This document shows, piece by piece, positions 36,801 to 45,894 of a DNA stretch of 64,000 bases (the first letter of the stretch is position 1; each line of letters begins with the position of its first letter). The stretch is taken from contig JAJYYH010000009.1 of assembly GCA_021801255.1 (NCBI GenBank), positions 1 through 64,000 on the forward strand, given 5' to 3'. The notes beneath the pieces are model-generated. The model was not told the origin of the DNA, did no database searches, and saw nothing but the letters and a program-made list of their open reading frames with translations. The stretch comes from Pseudomonadota bacterium. GTDB taxonomy: Bacteria; Pseudomonadota; Alphaproteobacteria; Acetobacterales; Acetobacteraceae. A program made the position numbers and the translations under genes.

Positions 36801-37359
36801 CTATTGGAAAGCCGCCGGGCAGGGCAATGATCTGATCCTCTTCGATACCGATGGCACCACCGAGCTTTGCCGCTTCGCCCTGCCGCGCCAGCCCCGCGAG
36901 GATGGCGAATGCATCGCCGATTTCGTCCGCGATATCGACGATGAAAACCGCGATGTGATCGCCCTACAGGTGGTGACCATGGGGAAAAAAGCCTCCGAGG
37001 TCGCGCATGCCTGGTTCGCCGAAAACCGTTACCAGGATTATCTCTATCTCCACGGCCTCTCGGTGGAGATGGCCGAGGCGATGGCGGAATACAGCCATAA
37101 GCGCATCCGCGCCGAGCTTGGCTTCGCCACCGAGGACGATCGCGACATGGATAAAATGCTGGCCCAGGGCTATCGTGGCTCGCGCTATTCCTTCGGCTAT
37201 CCCGCCTGCCCGAAGCTTGAAGACCAGGCGCCACTGCTCGCCCTCCTCGATGCCACCCGCATCGGCGTCACACTCTCCGATGAATGGCAGCTCGACCCCG
37301 AGCAATCGACCAGCGCGATCGTCATTCTCAACGCCCACGCCAAGTATTTCTCGGTATAG
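33874..37359 (+). CDS. metH: Cobalamin-dependent methionine synthase
   Basis: The 1161-residue full-length MetH has a homocysteine domain with zinc ligands in LNCATGP and GGCCGTD (Cys290/Cys291). The methyltetrahydrofolate domain (about 350-640) includes GERCNANGSKK. The cap and B12 domains follow, with DVHDIGKN (His732 as lower cobalt ligand), then a C-terminal SAM-binding reactivation domain (from about residue 890; RGSRYSFGYPACP). It regenerates methionine. It is translated after the ArsR-methyltransferase regulator in the same operon. Confidence 0.97.
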   Translation: MTRAPLLEALRARVLLCDGAMGSRVQALTLDVERDYWGRENCTEVLNLSRPDLMREIHRGYFAAGADLVETNTFGGSPITLGEFDLAPRAREINRVAAELAREAAGEFADQRQRYVLGSVGPGTKLPSLGNIDYDTLEAALTEQCRGLIEGGVDAILIETCQDTLQIKAAVNGAKLARAEQGAEVPIFVQVTVETTGTLLVGPDIAAAATVIEALDVQLLGLNCATGPQEMAEHVRWLAQNWPGLISVQPNAGLPELVDGQTRYPLDAAAMAGWVERFIAEDGVNLIGGCCGTDTTHIAALDAMLRRRGAPRPAPIPRRVVWMPAVASLYGQVSLRQENSYFSIGERCNANGSKKWRQLQETHDWDGCVAMGREQIAEGSNALDICTAFVGRDEAGEMDAVIRRFTSSVNAPLVIDSTETLVIERALKLHGGKPIINSINFEDGEAPAEARLKLARRFGAAVIALTIDEEGMAKTPERKLAVTRRLVDFACNKHGLSQSDLLIDPLTFTVATGNEDDRKLGMWTLEGIAAIRAEFPDIQIILGLSNISFGLNPAARAVLNSVFLDHAVRAGMSGAIVHVSKIRPLHLIAPEEVAVAEDLIFDRRRQDYDPLQRLLEIFADRKLAETARRERPATIEGKLSLRIVDGDRKGLEDDLDKALKTYAPLDIINNILLDGMKTVGELFGAGKMQLPFVLQSAETMKAAVAHLEPMMERVAGQEKGTIVLATVKGDVHDIGKNLVDIILTNNGYRVVNLGIKVPLADMLAAAREHRAHAIGMSGLLVKSTVVMRENLTEMSRLGLDIPVLLGGAALTRGYVEEECAQAYECGRVAYARDAFDGLHLMEKAAGNGFDDYLAASRAKRRGRPRNTQRKLGEADARAFAPVDVNAIRARRQRLTADQPVITPPFWGARMISAAPRALVPFINERSLYQFQWGFRKQGRTLDDFLVWAKQELRPVLKRILALSEAEDILQPQAIYGYWKAAGQGNDLILFDTDGTTELCRFALPRQPREDGECIADFVRDIDDENRDVIALQVVTMGKKASEVAHAWFAENRYQDYLYLHGLSVEMAEAMAEYSHKRIRAELGFATEDDRDMDKMLAQGYRGSRYSFGYPACPKLEDQAPLLALLDATRIGVTLSDEWQLDPEQSTSAIVILNAHAKYFSV

Positions 37360-37367
37360 ACCGCATC

Positions 37368-37433
37368 GCGCCGGGTTGGCGGGTGGTGGCGCGCCAAATC
37401 GCGCCGGGTTGGCGGGCGGCGGCGCGCCAAATA
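37368..37433. repeat. 33-bp direct tandem repeat, two copies
   Basis: Two units (37368-37400 and 37401-37433) begin gcgccgggttggcggg and end ggcgcgccaaa. Each can fold because ttggcg pairs with cgccaa. They start 8 bp after the metH stop and may work as a duplicated 3' stem-loop. Confidence 0.85.
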
Positions 37434-37454
37434 AAGACCCCCGACCTATGCTCA

Positions 37455-37496
37455 TTCGATTCCCGAGCGCGATGGGATTCTTGTGCAAACTTTCAG
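37455..37496. repeat. Partial element A (right half)
   Basis: ttcgattcccgagcgcgatg, then ggattcttgtgcaaactttcag, matches the right half of element A. It contains the stop codon (37493-37495) of the minus-strand glycosyltransferase. Confidence 0.6.
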
Positions 37497-38695
37497 CGCA
37501 CGGCGCGCAGCCGGGCCCGCGCGGGCGCGCCGGTCTCGGCCAGGCGTGCTATGAGCGGGTCGAGGATGGCGAGCAGCATGTTTTCCCAGGTGAAGCGCGC
37601 GCAGATTTCGTGGCAGCGCGCGCGATAGGCGGGGTTTTGCTTGGGGGCTTCGTCAAGCACGCGGCGCAGCGTGCGATAGAGGCTTTCGACCGAGAAGGGA
37701 TCGAAATAGAAGCACGCATCGCCGCCAATTTCCGGCAACGCCGAGCTGAAGGAGGCGATCACCGGCGTTGCGAGAGAGAGGCTCTCCAGCACGGGGAGGC
37801 CGAATCCCTCGAAAAAAGAAGGGTAGATCGTCGCGATCGCGTCTTGCAGCAGCACGTATTTTTCAAAATTCGAAACGTAGCCGGGGAGCATGAGGCGCCC
37901 CGTCGCCATCGCCTGCTCCAGCACCTGCGGCATGCGCTCCTGCTCTCCGAGCCAGCCGATGCGCCCGGCGATCACGAAGCGCGAGGTCGCGAGGAGTTCA
38001 GGAAAGAGGGCCAGAAGTTCGAAAACGCGGGCGAGGTTCTTGCGCGGCTCGCGGGTGCCGAGCACGAGGAAATAGGGATCCTCGCGCCCCGGCGTGGGGG
38101 CATTATAGGCCTCGATTGGATACCACCACGGCCAGGAGACCCCGTTATGGGCAACGAAAACCCGATCTTCCGGCGCGCCGAGATAGGCTTTCAGATCATC
38201 GACGGTCGCCTGCGACACGCCAAAGGTGAGATCGTTGGTGCGCAGGTCATCGACGAGGCCTTTCTGGTGGTGGCGGATATTCTCTAGCAGGTGAAAACGC
38301 GGCGTGATCAGTGTCGAAAGATCATGATATATGCTGCATTCGATCGGAAATATCTGGCTTACGCGCTTGACCGAGGGGTAGAGCCCGATGGCCCGCGTGC
38401 GCGCCGCGAGCGCGGGCAGCTTGCCGGCCTGCGCCGGGCCGTCGAAGAAATCACGCAGCAGATAGAGCCCGCTCCGGTGCGCCAACGCCTCCTCGATGGC
38501 GGCGCGGGCAACGAGATGATGCTCGTAGAAGAAATGCACATGCTCGGGCAGGGTATCGAGGAGGGCGCGCGCGAGGCCGGCGGCGACCGCGGGGATCCCG
38601 GTCCAGTGTTCCTCGAAAAGTGGCGAGACATCGAAATAGAGCTGCCAGCCGGGGGCGGAAAGTGCGCCAGCGATCTCGCGAAAACGTGGGTCCAT
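37493..38695 (-). CDS. Glycosyltransferase, GT4 family
   Basis: The 400-residue GT-B enzyme has FVAHNGVSWP, then LGTREPRKNL (the start of the C-terminal nucleotide-sugar domain, about residue 215), GYVSNFEKYVLLQDAIATIYPSFFEGFGLPVLESLSLATPVIAS with the EGFGLPVLE donor-binding motif, and a C-terminal helix. The donor and acceptor are not predictable. It overlaps the preceding unknown gene by an ATGA junction, and a DUF4214-like protein lies nearby, suggesting a surface polysaccharide locus. Confidence 0.88.
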   Translation of the reverse strand: MDPRFREIAGALSAPGWQLYFDVSPLFEEHWTGIPAVAAGLARALLDTLPEHVHFFYEHHLVARAAIEEALAHRSGLYLLRDFFDGPAQAGKLPALAARTRAIGLYPSVKRVSQIFPIECSIYHDLSTLITPRFHLLENIRHHQKGLVDDLRTNDLTFGVSQATVDDLKAYLGAPEDRVFVAHNGVSWPWWYPIEAYNAPTPGREDPYFLVLGTREPRKNLARVFELLALFPELLATSRFVIAGRIGWLGEQERMPQVLEQAMATGRLMLPGYVSNFEKYVLLQDAIATIYPSFFEGFGLPVLESLSLATPVIASFSSALPEIGGDACFYFDPFSVESLYRTLRRVLDEAPKQNPAYRARCHEICARFTWENMLLAILDPLIARLAETGAPARARLRAVR

Positions 38696-40020
38696 CAGGC
38701 GCGCCGCCGGACAGGCGCGGCGGCGGGCCGAAGGCGCGCGCGGGTGTTGGCGAGGAGGGCGGCGAGCGCGCGCGGCGAGAGGGTCGCGGCGGCGAAGAGC
38801 CGCTCGCCGAAAGCATCAGCGGCGGTGAGCATGATCTCCGCGTCGGCCGGCGCCAGGCAAGGGATTGCATCCTCCCCCGCGCACGGGGCGGCGATCACAC
38901 CAACCGGCACGCCAAGAGCGGCAAGCCGCTCTTCGTTCCACCAGCGGTCCGGCGCCGCAGCCTCCAGCCAAGCGATCTCGAACCATTCGGCGAGTTCCAA
39001 GGCGTCCTCGAGCCGGGGAATGCGGGCCACGAAGAAATGGCGGAGACCGCTTGGGTGGAGGGTGAGGGCGGTGCGCGCGGCGGCGATCATCGCGGCGATT
39101 TTCGCGCTGGTTTCCGGCGTCTCGTTATAGGGAAACACCACTAGACGGAAGCCCGGGCCAAGTCCGCCGGCGCCCGCGAACTTGCCCACGAGATCAGGCA
39201 CGATGCTGGCGGGATCGGCAAGATTCCACGGCAGCATGATCTGCACCGGCGGCATCTCGCCGCGTTCGCGCGCGATCACGCGCAAACTGCGCGCACCGCG
39301 CCAGTCAAGAGACCGCGCCGCATTCTTCCCGACCTGCCGTTCCCCGGCATCGAAGGTGGCGTCGTCGAACTCAGCAAAAGAGCACACCAGCCATTCCGCC
39401 ACCCCCGTCTCGGCAGTAGGGTCGCGCCCGGCAGCGGCGGCGAGATCGGCATCGCTGAAGGCGCTCGGCAAAATCTCGCACGGCACGGCGCTGCCATCGA
39501 TCCGGAGCAGCGGCGCGGCAAGCGGCTGGTAGAGCAGCAGGCGCTCGGTCGCAGCCGGCAGACGGTCGCCTCGGGCAAAGGGATGATGGCTTGGTGTCAG
39601 TGGCGTGCGGGGCATGGTCTCGGCGAGCACCAGGGCATTGCGCGCCGTTTTCAGAACGCGGGCGCAACAGGCGGGACCGAACCGGAGATGCACGATCTCG
39701 GCTGCTTCGTTCCAACCGGTGGCATCGGCGATATGGCGAAAGCTCGGGAGAGAGGCGAAAATCTCGGGGGCGGGGACAAAGAAAACCTCTCGCCCGGTGG
39801 CGGCAAGGGCCTGGGCAAAAGCCTGCAGCTGCGCCTCCCAACCAAACAGCGTCTGTCGGACGCGGCAGCGCCGGAAAGGGAACACCGCGCCCGGAGGGTC
39901 GGCGATGACGAACGGGGCGCTCGCCAACAGGAGCGCGCGCGGGGCCAGCACACCCGCGGTGAGCGTGCCCCGCGTGGTGCCATGCCGTGCCGTGCGGGCC
40001 GGGCGATCGGGTTGTGCCAT
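38695..40020 (-). CDS. Unknown protein paired with a glycosyltransferase
   Basis: The 441-residue product from ATG 40020 (an upstream in-frame ATG at 40083 would add 21 residues) has no signal peptide and no motif that I can name. It contains Rossmann-like alternating hydrophobic strands in both halves (VPVGVIAAPCAGEDAIPCL; RLVVFPYNETPETSAKIAAMIAAA), compatible with a degenerate GT-B fold. The stop overlaps the start of the GT4 gene, so the two are co-translated and probably act together. Confidence 0.55.
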   Translation of the reverse strand: MAQPDRPARTARHGTTRGTLTAGVLAPRALLLASAPFVIADPPGAVFPFRRCRVRQTLFGWEAQLQAFAQALAATGREVFFVPAPEIFASLPSFRHIADATGWNEAAEIVHLRFGPACCARVLKTARNALVLAETMPRTPLTPSHHPFARGDRLPAATERLLLYQPLAAPLLRIDGSAVPCEILPSAFSDADLAAAAGRDPTAETGVAEWLVCSFAEFDDATFDAGERQVGKNAARSLDWRGARSLRVIARERGEMPPVQIMLPWNLADPASIVPDLVGKFAGAGGLGPGFRLVVFPYNETPETSAKIAAMIAAARTALTLHPSGLRHFFVARIPRLEDALELAEWFEIAWLEAAAPDRWWNEERLAALGVPVGVIAAPCAGEDAIPCLAPADAEIMLTAADAFGERLFAAATLSPRALAALLANTRARLRPAAAPVRRRA

Positions 40021-40110
40021 GGCGGGTCTGGTGTTCCGAACGATACGCAGGCTATCGTACTCTCTCCTCCCAGGCTCCCGCAAGGTTGATCATTTATCGG
40101 CTTCACAACC

Positions 40111-40800
40111 ATGGCACGCACCCCGAGCATCACGGCGCCCAGAGGCGCCATCGACGGGTTCCTGCGCGATGGTTTCATCGCCGGCTGGGCCTGCCGCCCC
40201 GGCGTGATCGAACGTTGCCATGTTCGCGTGCTGCGCGGCGACGACATCATCGCCGAGGCGATGGCGGATTTTTATCGCCTCGATCTCTTGCGGGCTGGCA
40301 TGGGGCTTGGCCATTGCGGATTTTTTGCCCGCCTGCGCACGGCATTGCCGGCGGGGACGCATAATCTCCGCCTGCTCATGCTGCCGGAGGCAGTGGAAAT
40401 TGCCCCCCCGCGGCCCTTCATCCTGCCCGAGACCGCAGCCGCGCGCGCTGCCCTGCCGCCCGTGCCACGCGCCCGCCCGACTTGGCGCGACGCCGACGTG
40501 CTCGCCCATCTCGCGCAATTCGACCTCGCCCGCCATTGCCAGGAACTCGGCGTGACGCGCTTCATCGATCGCGCCTTTCGCTTCATTCTCAATCGCTGGG
40601 CGGATGACGACGCCCGCGCGGTCTATCCCGCGGCGCTGGAAAAAGGCGCGCTGACGGCGGAGAATTTCTTCACCGTCACCCTCAATTCGGAGGAGCGGCG
40701 GGCGATGACGACGCCACTGCCCGCACCGTTCGACTACCGCTTCCCTTTCACCACCTACGCTGCCGCGCCGCACGAGCCGGACGGGTCTCAGCTCCGATAG
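40111..40800 (+). CDS. DUF4214-like protein, surface-associated
   Basis: The 229-residue protein's N-terminal part (residues about 10-75, FLRDGFIAGWACRPG...VRVLRGDDIIAEAMADFYR) resembles a module found next to glycosyltransferases. The C-terminal part (about 150-205, FIDRAFRFILNRWADDDARAVYPAALEKGALTAENFFTVTLNSEE) matches the DUF4214 pattern. Diverging from the glycosyltransferase pair, it probably belongs to the same surface-glycan locus. The gene's last 13 bp overlap the convergent argJ 3' end. Confidence 0.6.
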   Translation: MARTPSITAPRGAIDGFLRDGFIAGWACRPGVIERCHVRVLRGDDIIAEAMADFYRLDLLRAGMGLGHCGFFARLRTALPAGTHNLRLLMLPEAVEIAPPRPFILPETAAARAALPPVPRARPTWRDADVLAHLAQFDLARHCQELGVTRFIDRAFRFILNRWADDDARAVYPAALEKGALTAENFFTVTLNSEERRAMTTPLPAPFDYRFPFTTYAAAPHEPDGSQLR

Positions 40801-42017
40801 CTGCCGTTGATATCGATGTAGCGATGCGTCAGATCGCAGGTCCAGATCGTCGCGCGGCCTTGGCCGAGGCCAAGATCGACGGCGATGCTGATCTCGCGCC
40901 CGCGCATATGGGCGAGGACCGGCGCCTCGTCATAGCCCGCGACCACCGTGCCATTGCGCGCCATCCAGACGCCGCCGATGGCGATCGCCAGACGATCGCG
41001 GTCGGCGGGCTCGCCGGCCTTGCCGACCGCCATGACGATGCGGCCCCAATTGGCGTCCTCCCCGGCGAGCGCGGTCTTGACCAGGGGCGAATCCGCGATG
41101 GCGCGGGCAACGCGCCGCGCCGAGCGAGGCGAGACCGCGCCCGCGACATCGACGCGGATGAGCTTCTCCGCCCCCTCGCCGTCGCGCACCACCTGCAGCG
41201 CGAGATCGTGCAGCACTTCGGCGAGCGCGCCGGCAAAGCCACGCAGCAGCGCGCCGCCGTCCACCGGCACACGGGGATGGCGGGCCTGGCCGGTGGCGAA
41301 GGCCAGTACGGTATCGGAGGTCGAGGTATCAGAATCGACAGTGATGGCGTTGAAACTGCCACTGACCCCGCGATCGAGGCATTTCTGGAGAGCGGGCGCA
41401 GGGATTCTAGCATCGGTGAAGATAAAGCACAGCATGGTCGCCATATCGGGGGCGATCATGCCGCTGCCCTTGGCGATGCCAGATATCCGCACTTTCTCCC
41501 CGCCAATCCGCGCCAGGCGAGTCGCGCCCTTGGGAAAAGTATCGGTGGTCATGATGGCGCGTGCGGCGGCGGCCCATCCATCCTCGCCGAGCCCGGCATA
41601 GAGCGCGGGCAGGGCGGAGGTCAGGCGCTCGACCGGCAGCACCTCGCCGATCACCCCGGTGGAGGCGAGAAACACCTGACGCGGCGGGCAGCCGATCAGC
41701 TTCGCCGCCGCCTCGGCGCTGGCGCGGGCCGCCGCGGCGCCGGTGCGGCCGGTAAAGACATTGGCGTTGCCAGCGTTGATGACGAGGCCACGGGCCCGCC
41801 CCGCCGGCAAAATGGCACGGCACCAATCGACCGGCGCGCCGGGGCAGCGGTTGCGGGTGAAAACCCCCCCGACCGTGCTGCCCGGCGCCAGCGCCGCGAG
41901 CACCAAGTCGTCGCGCCCCTGATAGCGGATGCCCGCCGCAGCCGCGCCGAGCCTCAGTCCGGCGAGCGGGGGCAAATCCGGGAACGGCACCGCGAGCGGC
42001 GAGACGGCGCCGGCCAT
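40788..42017 (-). CDS. argJ: Bifunctional ornithine acetyltransferase / N-acetylglutamate synthase
   Basis: From ATG 42017 the product is 409 residues. ArgJ marks: TRNRCPGAPVDWCR, NAGNANVFTG, GIAKGSGMIAPDMATMLCF with the conserved Thr that becomes the nucleophile after self-cleavage, and DSDTSTSDTV. It transfers acetyl between ornithine and glutamate in arginine synthesis. It lies 7 bp downstream of the parvulin gene. Confidence 0.95.
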   Translation of the reverse strand: MAGAVSPLAVPFPDLPPLAGLRLGAAAAGIRYQGRDDLVLAALAPGSTVGGVFTRNRCPGAPVDWCRAILPAGRARGLVINAGNANVFTGRTGAAAARASAEAAAKLIGCPPRQVFLASTGVIGEVLPVERLTSALPALYAGLGEDGWAAAARAIMTTDTFPKGATRLARIGGEKVRISGIAKGSGMIAPDMATMLCFIFTDARIPAPALQKCLDRGVSGSFNAITVDSDTSTSDTVLAFATGQARHPRVPVDGGALLRGFAGALAEVLHDLALQVVRDGEGAEKLIRVDVAGAVSPRSARRVARAIADSPLVKTALAGEDANWGRIVMAVGKAGEPADRDRLAIAIGGVWMARNGTVVAGYDEAPVLAHMRGREISIAVDLGLGQGRATIWTCDLTHRYIDINGSYRS

Positions 42018-42024
42018 GGCGGAT

Positions 42025-42990
42025 TTATTTCGTGGCGCCGGCGGCGCCGGCATTACCCGAAGGAGTATCGCCGGAAGGACTATCACCAGAGGGCGGCTCG
42101 ATCTGGTCGGTGGCGCGCTGCGGCGAGCCATCGAGGTTGAAGCGCTCGATCTTGGCGCCCTGCTTCGCCTCCTCGATTTCTTTCTGCACCGCGTCCTGGA
42201 TCGCCTTCTGACGCAACTGGTCGCGCGCCTGGGCGAAGGTCGGCGGCGGGGCGGTGCGGCGCTCCAGCACCTGGATGACATGCCAGCCATAGCGCGTATG
42301 CACCGGCTTGGTGGTGTAGGCGCCGGGCTTGAGGGCAAAGGCGGCGTCGCTGAACTCGGGCAGCATGTCGCCCTTCTTGAACCAGCCGAGATCGCCGCCA
42401 TTGGCGCCGGCGGGATCGGTGCTGTCTTTCTTGGCGAGGGCGGCGAAATCCGCGCCCCCCTGCAATTCCTTGATCACCTGCTGAGCCGCCGCCTCGGTGG
42501 GCAGCAGAATATGGCGCGCGTGCACTTCCTCCTCGCCGGGCTTGCCGGCGATTTCCTTCTGATAGGCCGCCTGGAGTGCCTGATCGGTGATGGCGGGGGA
42601 GACGATGCGATTGATCAGCGCGTTCTGCAGCGCCATGTCGGCGGCGTCGCGCATGTCGCGCTGAACTTCGGGATCCTTCTGTAGATTCTCCTTGCGCGCC
42701 TGCATCACCAGGAGGTCACGGTCGATGATCTGATCGATCAGGATGGGATAGAGCACGTTGGGCGGCATCTGGCGCAGCTGCTCGGGCAGGTTCTGCGCCA
42801 GATTCTCGAGATCGCTGAGATGCTCGTCCTTGCCGTTGATGCGCGCCACCACGGGGTCGGGTTTTGGTCCTGGCACACTGGCGCCGGGCGGCGCGGCGGG
42901 TTGGTTCGGGGCGTTCGGGGCGTTCTGGGCGAGCGCCGGGGCGGCGAAAATAACGGCAAGCGCCACGAGGCGCGGGGAAAAACGCGGCAT
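42025..42990 (-). CDS. PpiC-type peptidyl-prolyl isomerase, exported
   Basis: The 321-residue protein has a signal peptide ([13 protein letters not shown], cleavage near residue 22), a Pro/Ala-rich linker, a SurA-N-like helical region and a parvulin domain (about 155-250: [43 protein letters not shown]). The C-terminus is Ser/Gly/Asp-rich. It should act as a periplasmic chaperone for outer-membrane proteins. The start at 42990 has an aggaaat ribosome-binding site. Confidence 0.9.
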   Translation of the reverse strand: MPRFSPRLVALAVIFAAPALAQNAPNAPNQPAAPPGASVPGPKPDPVVARINGKDEHLSDLENLAQNLPEQLRQMPPNVLYPILIDQIIDRDLLVMQARKENLQKDPEVQRDMRDAADMALQNALINRIVSPAITDQALQAAYQKEIAGKPGEEEVHARHILLPTEAAAQQVIKELQGGADFAALAKKDSTDPAGANGGDLGWFKKGDMLPEFSDAAFALKPGAYTTKPVHTRYGWHVIQVLERRTAPPPTFAQARDQLRQKAIQDAVQKEIEEAKQGAKIERFNLDGSPQRATDQIEPPSGDSPSGDTPSGNAGAAGATK

Positions 42991-43078
42991 GGGATTTCCT
43001 AACATTACGCACGCGACTATGGCGGAAGCCGCCCCCGCTCACAAGCGCACCGCGGCGCGCCACGAGCGGGGGAAACTC

Positions 43079-43435
43079 TCAGCCGAGCGCGGCTTCGACC
43101 TTGCGGACGATCTCGGCGAAGCTTGCCGCGTCGTCATAGGCCAGCGCCGCCAGCACCTTGCGGTCCATCTCGATCCCGGCCTTTTTCAGCCCGGCGATGA
43201 ATTTCGAGTAGGTCAGCCCGTGCTCACGCACCGCGGCGTTGATGCGCTGGATCCAGAGCGCGCGGAAATCGCGCTTCTTGACCCGCCGGTCGCGATAGGC
43301 GTAGCGCAGCGCTTTCTCCAGCCGCTCCAGCGCGATGCGGTAATTGGTGGACGAGCGCCCGACAAAGCCCTTCGACTGGTCGAGAACCTTCTTGTGCCGG
43401 GCGTGCGAGGTTACGCCGCGTTTGACGCGTGCCAT
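43079..43435 (-). CDS. rplT: 50S ribosomal protein L20
   Basis: The 118-residue protein matches L20 end to end ([27 protein letters not shown] start; [22 protein letters not shown]). It is paired with rpmI 12 bp upstream. infC is not adjacent. Confidence 0.98.
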   Translation of the reverse strand: MARVKRGVTSHARHKKVLDQSKGFVGRSSTNYRIALERLEKALRYAYRDRRVKKRDFRALWIQRINAAVREHGLTYSKFIAGLKKAGIEMDRKVLAALAYDDAASFAEIVRKVEAALG

Positions 43436-43447
43436 GATCCGCCCTCC

Positions 43448-43651
43448 TCAGCCGAGCCCGTAGGGCGCCCATTGCAGAACGGTGCGTCCGTCCGCATGGG
43501 TCAGCACTTGGCTGCCGCGATTGCTGCGCTTGGCCTTCTGGCTGCGCGCCGAGAGATTGTGCCGCTTCTTGCCCGGCCCGGCGAGCACCTTGCCGGTCGC
43601 GGTGGTCTTGAATCGCTTCTTGACCGAGGATTTGGTCTTGAGCTTGGGCAT
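43448..43651 (-). CDS. rpmI: 50S ribosomal protein L35
   Basis: The 67-residue protein has the L35 signature [17 protein letters not shown] and [16 protein letters not shown]. The ATG at 43651 is preceded by AAGGAGA. In-frame codons further upstream are non-coding. Confidence 0.98.
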   Translation of the reverse strand: MPKLKTKSSVKKRFKTTATGKVLAGPGKKRHNLSARSQKAKRSNRGSQVLTHADGRTVLQWAPYGLG

Positions 43652-43822
43652 TTCGCTCTCCTTTCCGAAAGGGGGGCGCGTCGTAGACGCGCAATCGCTG
43701 CCAGGCATGCCCTATCCGCCCGGACCCGCGAGTTCGATCGAGGCGCGCTCCTTAGCAGCGGCGGGGACGGCTTGCAAGAACAGCGCTTTCCCCAACCGGT
43801 CGGCACCCATATAACCTCCGTC

Positions 43823-44653
43823 ATGCAGGTTCCCTTCATCAAGATGCACGGGCTCGGGAATGATTTCGTCGTCATCGACGCGCGCGCCCGCCCGCTTGCC
43901 CTTGCCCCCGAGCAAGCGGCGCGGCTGGCTGACCGGCATTTCGGCGTCGGCTGCGATCAGATCATCGTGCTCGAGCCCGACGCAGAGGCCGCCACTTTCA
44001 TGCGCATCCTCAACGCCGATGGCTCGGAGGCCGGGGCCTGCGGCAACGCCACGCGCTGCATCGCCGATCTCCTGTTCTGCGAGAACGGCGACGCGGCGCC
44101 GCTGATCCGCAGCCGCGCCGGACTGCTGCCCACCCAGTGCCAGGCGGATGGGCGGATCACCGTCGATATGGGCAAGCCGGAGCTGGCGTGGGACAAAATC
44201 CCGCTCGCCAGCGCCTGCGATACCCTGCATCTGCCGCTCGCCCTCGGCCCGCTCGCCGATCCGGCTTCCTGCGCCATGGGCAATCCACACGCGACGTTTT
44301 TCATCAACAACCCCGACGCGCTGGCGATCGCCGAACTCGGCCCGGCGCTCGAACACCACGCGTTGTTTCCCGAACGCGCCAATATCGGCTTCGCCGAAAT
44401 CCTCGGCCCCGATCGCATCCGCTTGATCGTCTGGGAACGCGGCGCCGGGCGAACGCTCGCCTGTGGCTCCGGCGCCTGCGCGGCACTCGTCAATGCCGCG
44501 CGACGGGGACTCGTCGGGCGGGCGGCCACACTGCTGCTCGATGGCGGGGCGCTCGAGATCGCCTGGCGCGATGCCGACGATCACGTGCTGCTGACCGGCC
44601 CGGCGGCGCGCGTCTTCGCCGGCACCATCGAATTGCCGGAGGGGGCGCCATGA
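43823..44653 (+). CDS. dapF: Diaminopimelate epimerase
   Basis: The 276-residue enzyme has both catalytic cysteines: Cys73 in GACGNATRC and Cys214 in ACGSGACAA. The N-terminal [15 protein letters not shown] is typical. It converts LL- to meso-diaminopimelate for lysine and peptidoglycan. Its stop overlaps the mtaB start (ATGA), forming the dapF-mtaB-ftsY operon. Confidence 0.97.
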   Translation: MQVPFIKMHGLGNDFVVIDARARPLALAPEQAARLADRHFGVGCDQIIVLEPDAEAATFMRILNADGSEAGACGNATRCIADLLFCENGDAAPLIRSRAGLLPTQCQADGRITVDMGKPELAWDKIPLASACDTLHLPLALGPLADPASCAMGNPHATFFINNPDALAIAELGPALEHHALFPERANIGFAEILGPDRIRLIVWERGAGRTLACGSGACAALVNAARRGLVGRAATLLLDGGALEIAWRDADDHVLLTGPAARVFAGTIELPEGAP

Positions 44654-45894
44654 GTGTCGAGATCCTCACCTTCGGCTGCCGCCTCAACGCCTATGAGAGC
44701 GAGGTGATGCGGGCCCATGCTGCGGCCCTCGATGACACCATCATCGTCAATACCTGCGCCGTCACCGCCGAGGCCGAGCGTCAGGCGCGCCAGGCGATCC
44801 GGCGCGCGGCGCGGGAGCGGCCGGGCGCGCGGATCGTCGTCACCGGCTGCGCCGCCCAGACCGACCCGCAAGCCTGGGCGCGGCTGCCGGGGGTGGCCCG
44901 CGTGCTCGGCAATGCCGAGAAACTCCGCGGCGAGAGCTGGGCGCCGGGGGCGCCGGCCGGGGTTGGCGATATCATGGTTGCCGATATCATGGCGGTACCC
45001 GCCGAGGCCGCTCCCCCCGTCATCGAATTTGCCGGTCGCACGCGCGCCGTTCTCCAGGTGCAGCAGGGCTGCGATCACCGCTGCACCTTCTGCATCATTC
45101 CTTTTGGCCGCGGCCCGAGCCGCAGCGTGCCGCTCGGCGCGCTGGTGGACCAGGCGCGTGCGCTGGTCGCGGCGGGTTATCGCGAAATCGTTCTCACCGG
45201 GGTCGATCTCACCAGCTTTGGCGGCGATCTGCCCGGCCGCCCGCCGCTCGGCCAAGCGGTGCGGCGGCTGCTCGCGCTGGTGCCCGATCTGCCCCGGCTC
45301 CGGCTTTCCTCGCTCGATCCAGCCGAGATCGACGACGATCTCTGGCGCCTTGTTGCCGAGGAGCCACGCCTCCTGCCGCATCTCCATCTCTCGCTGCAAG
45401 CGGCGAGTGATCTCATTCTCAAGCGCATGAAGCGCCGCCATAGCCGCGCCGTGGCCGAGGCCGTCATCACCCGCGCGCGGGCGCTGCGTCCTGGCATCGC
45501 CATCGGCGCCGATCTGATCGCCGGTTTTCCCACAGAGGACGCGGCACTGTTCGGCGAGACGCTGGATTTCGTAACCGCGATGGACATTCCCTTCCTCCAT
45601 GTTTTCCCCTTCAGCGCGCGTCCCGGCACGCCGGCCGCGCGCATGCCGCAAGTGCCGCCCCCGCTCCGGCGCGAACGCGCGGCCCGGCTGCGGGAGGCCG
45701 GACAGGCCGCGCTCGCCGTCTTTCTCGGCGCCCAGATCGGTCGCACCGCCGAAATATTGATGGAAAGCGCCGAGGAAGGCCGCACCGAGCATTTTGCCCG
45801 CGCCCGGCTCAACTCCCCCGCCCCCCCCGGCGCGCGCATCCAAGCGCGCATCATGGGGGCCACGGGCGGGCATCTGCTCGCCGAGGCCGCCTGA
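44650..45894 (+). CDS. mtaB: tRNA methylthiotransferase MtaB
   Basis: The 414-residue radical-SAM methylthiotransferase has an N-terminal UPF0004 domain with Cys in TFGCRLN, NTCAVT and TGCAAQ. The radical-SAM motif is CDHRCTFC (Cys141, Cys145, Cys148), and there is a C-terminal TRAM-like segment. The lack of MiaB-specific features and the pairing with dapF favour MtaB (ms2t6A37 synthesis) over MiaB. Confidence 0.88.
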   Translation: MSVEILTFGCRLNAYESEVMRAHAAALDDTIIVNTCAVTAEAERQARQAIRRAARERPGARIVVTGCAAQTDPQAWARLPGVARVLGNAEKLRGESWAPGAPAGVGDIMVADIMAVPAEAAPPVIEFAGRTRAVLQVQQGCDHRCTFCIIPFGRGPSRSVPLGALVDQARALVAAGYREIVLTGVDLTSFGGDLPGRPPLGQAVRRLLALVPDLPRLRLSSLDPAEIDDDLWRLVAEEPRLLPHLHLSLQAASDLILKRMKRRHSRAVAEAVITRARALRPGIAIGADLIAGFPTEDAALFGETLDFVTAMDIPFLHVFPFSARPGTPAARMPQVPPPLRRERAARLREAGQAALAVFLGAQIGRTAEILMESAEEGRTEHFARARLNSPAPPGARIQARIMGATGGHLLAEAA

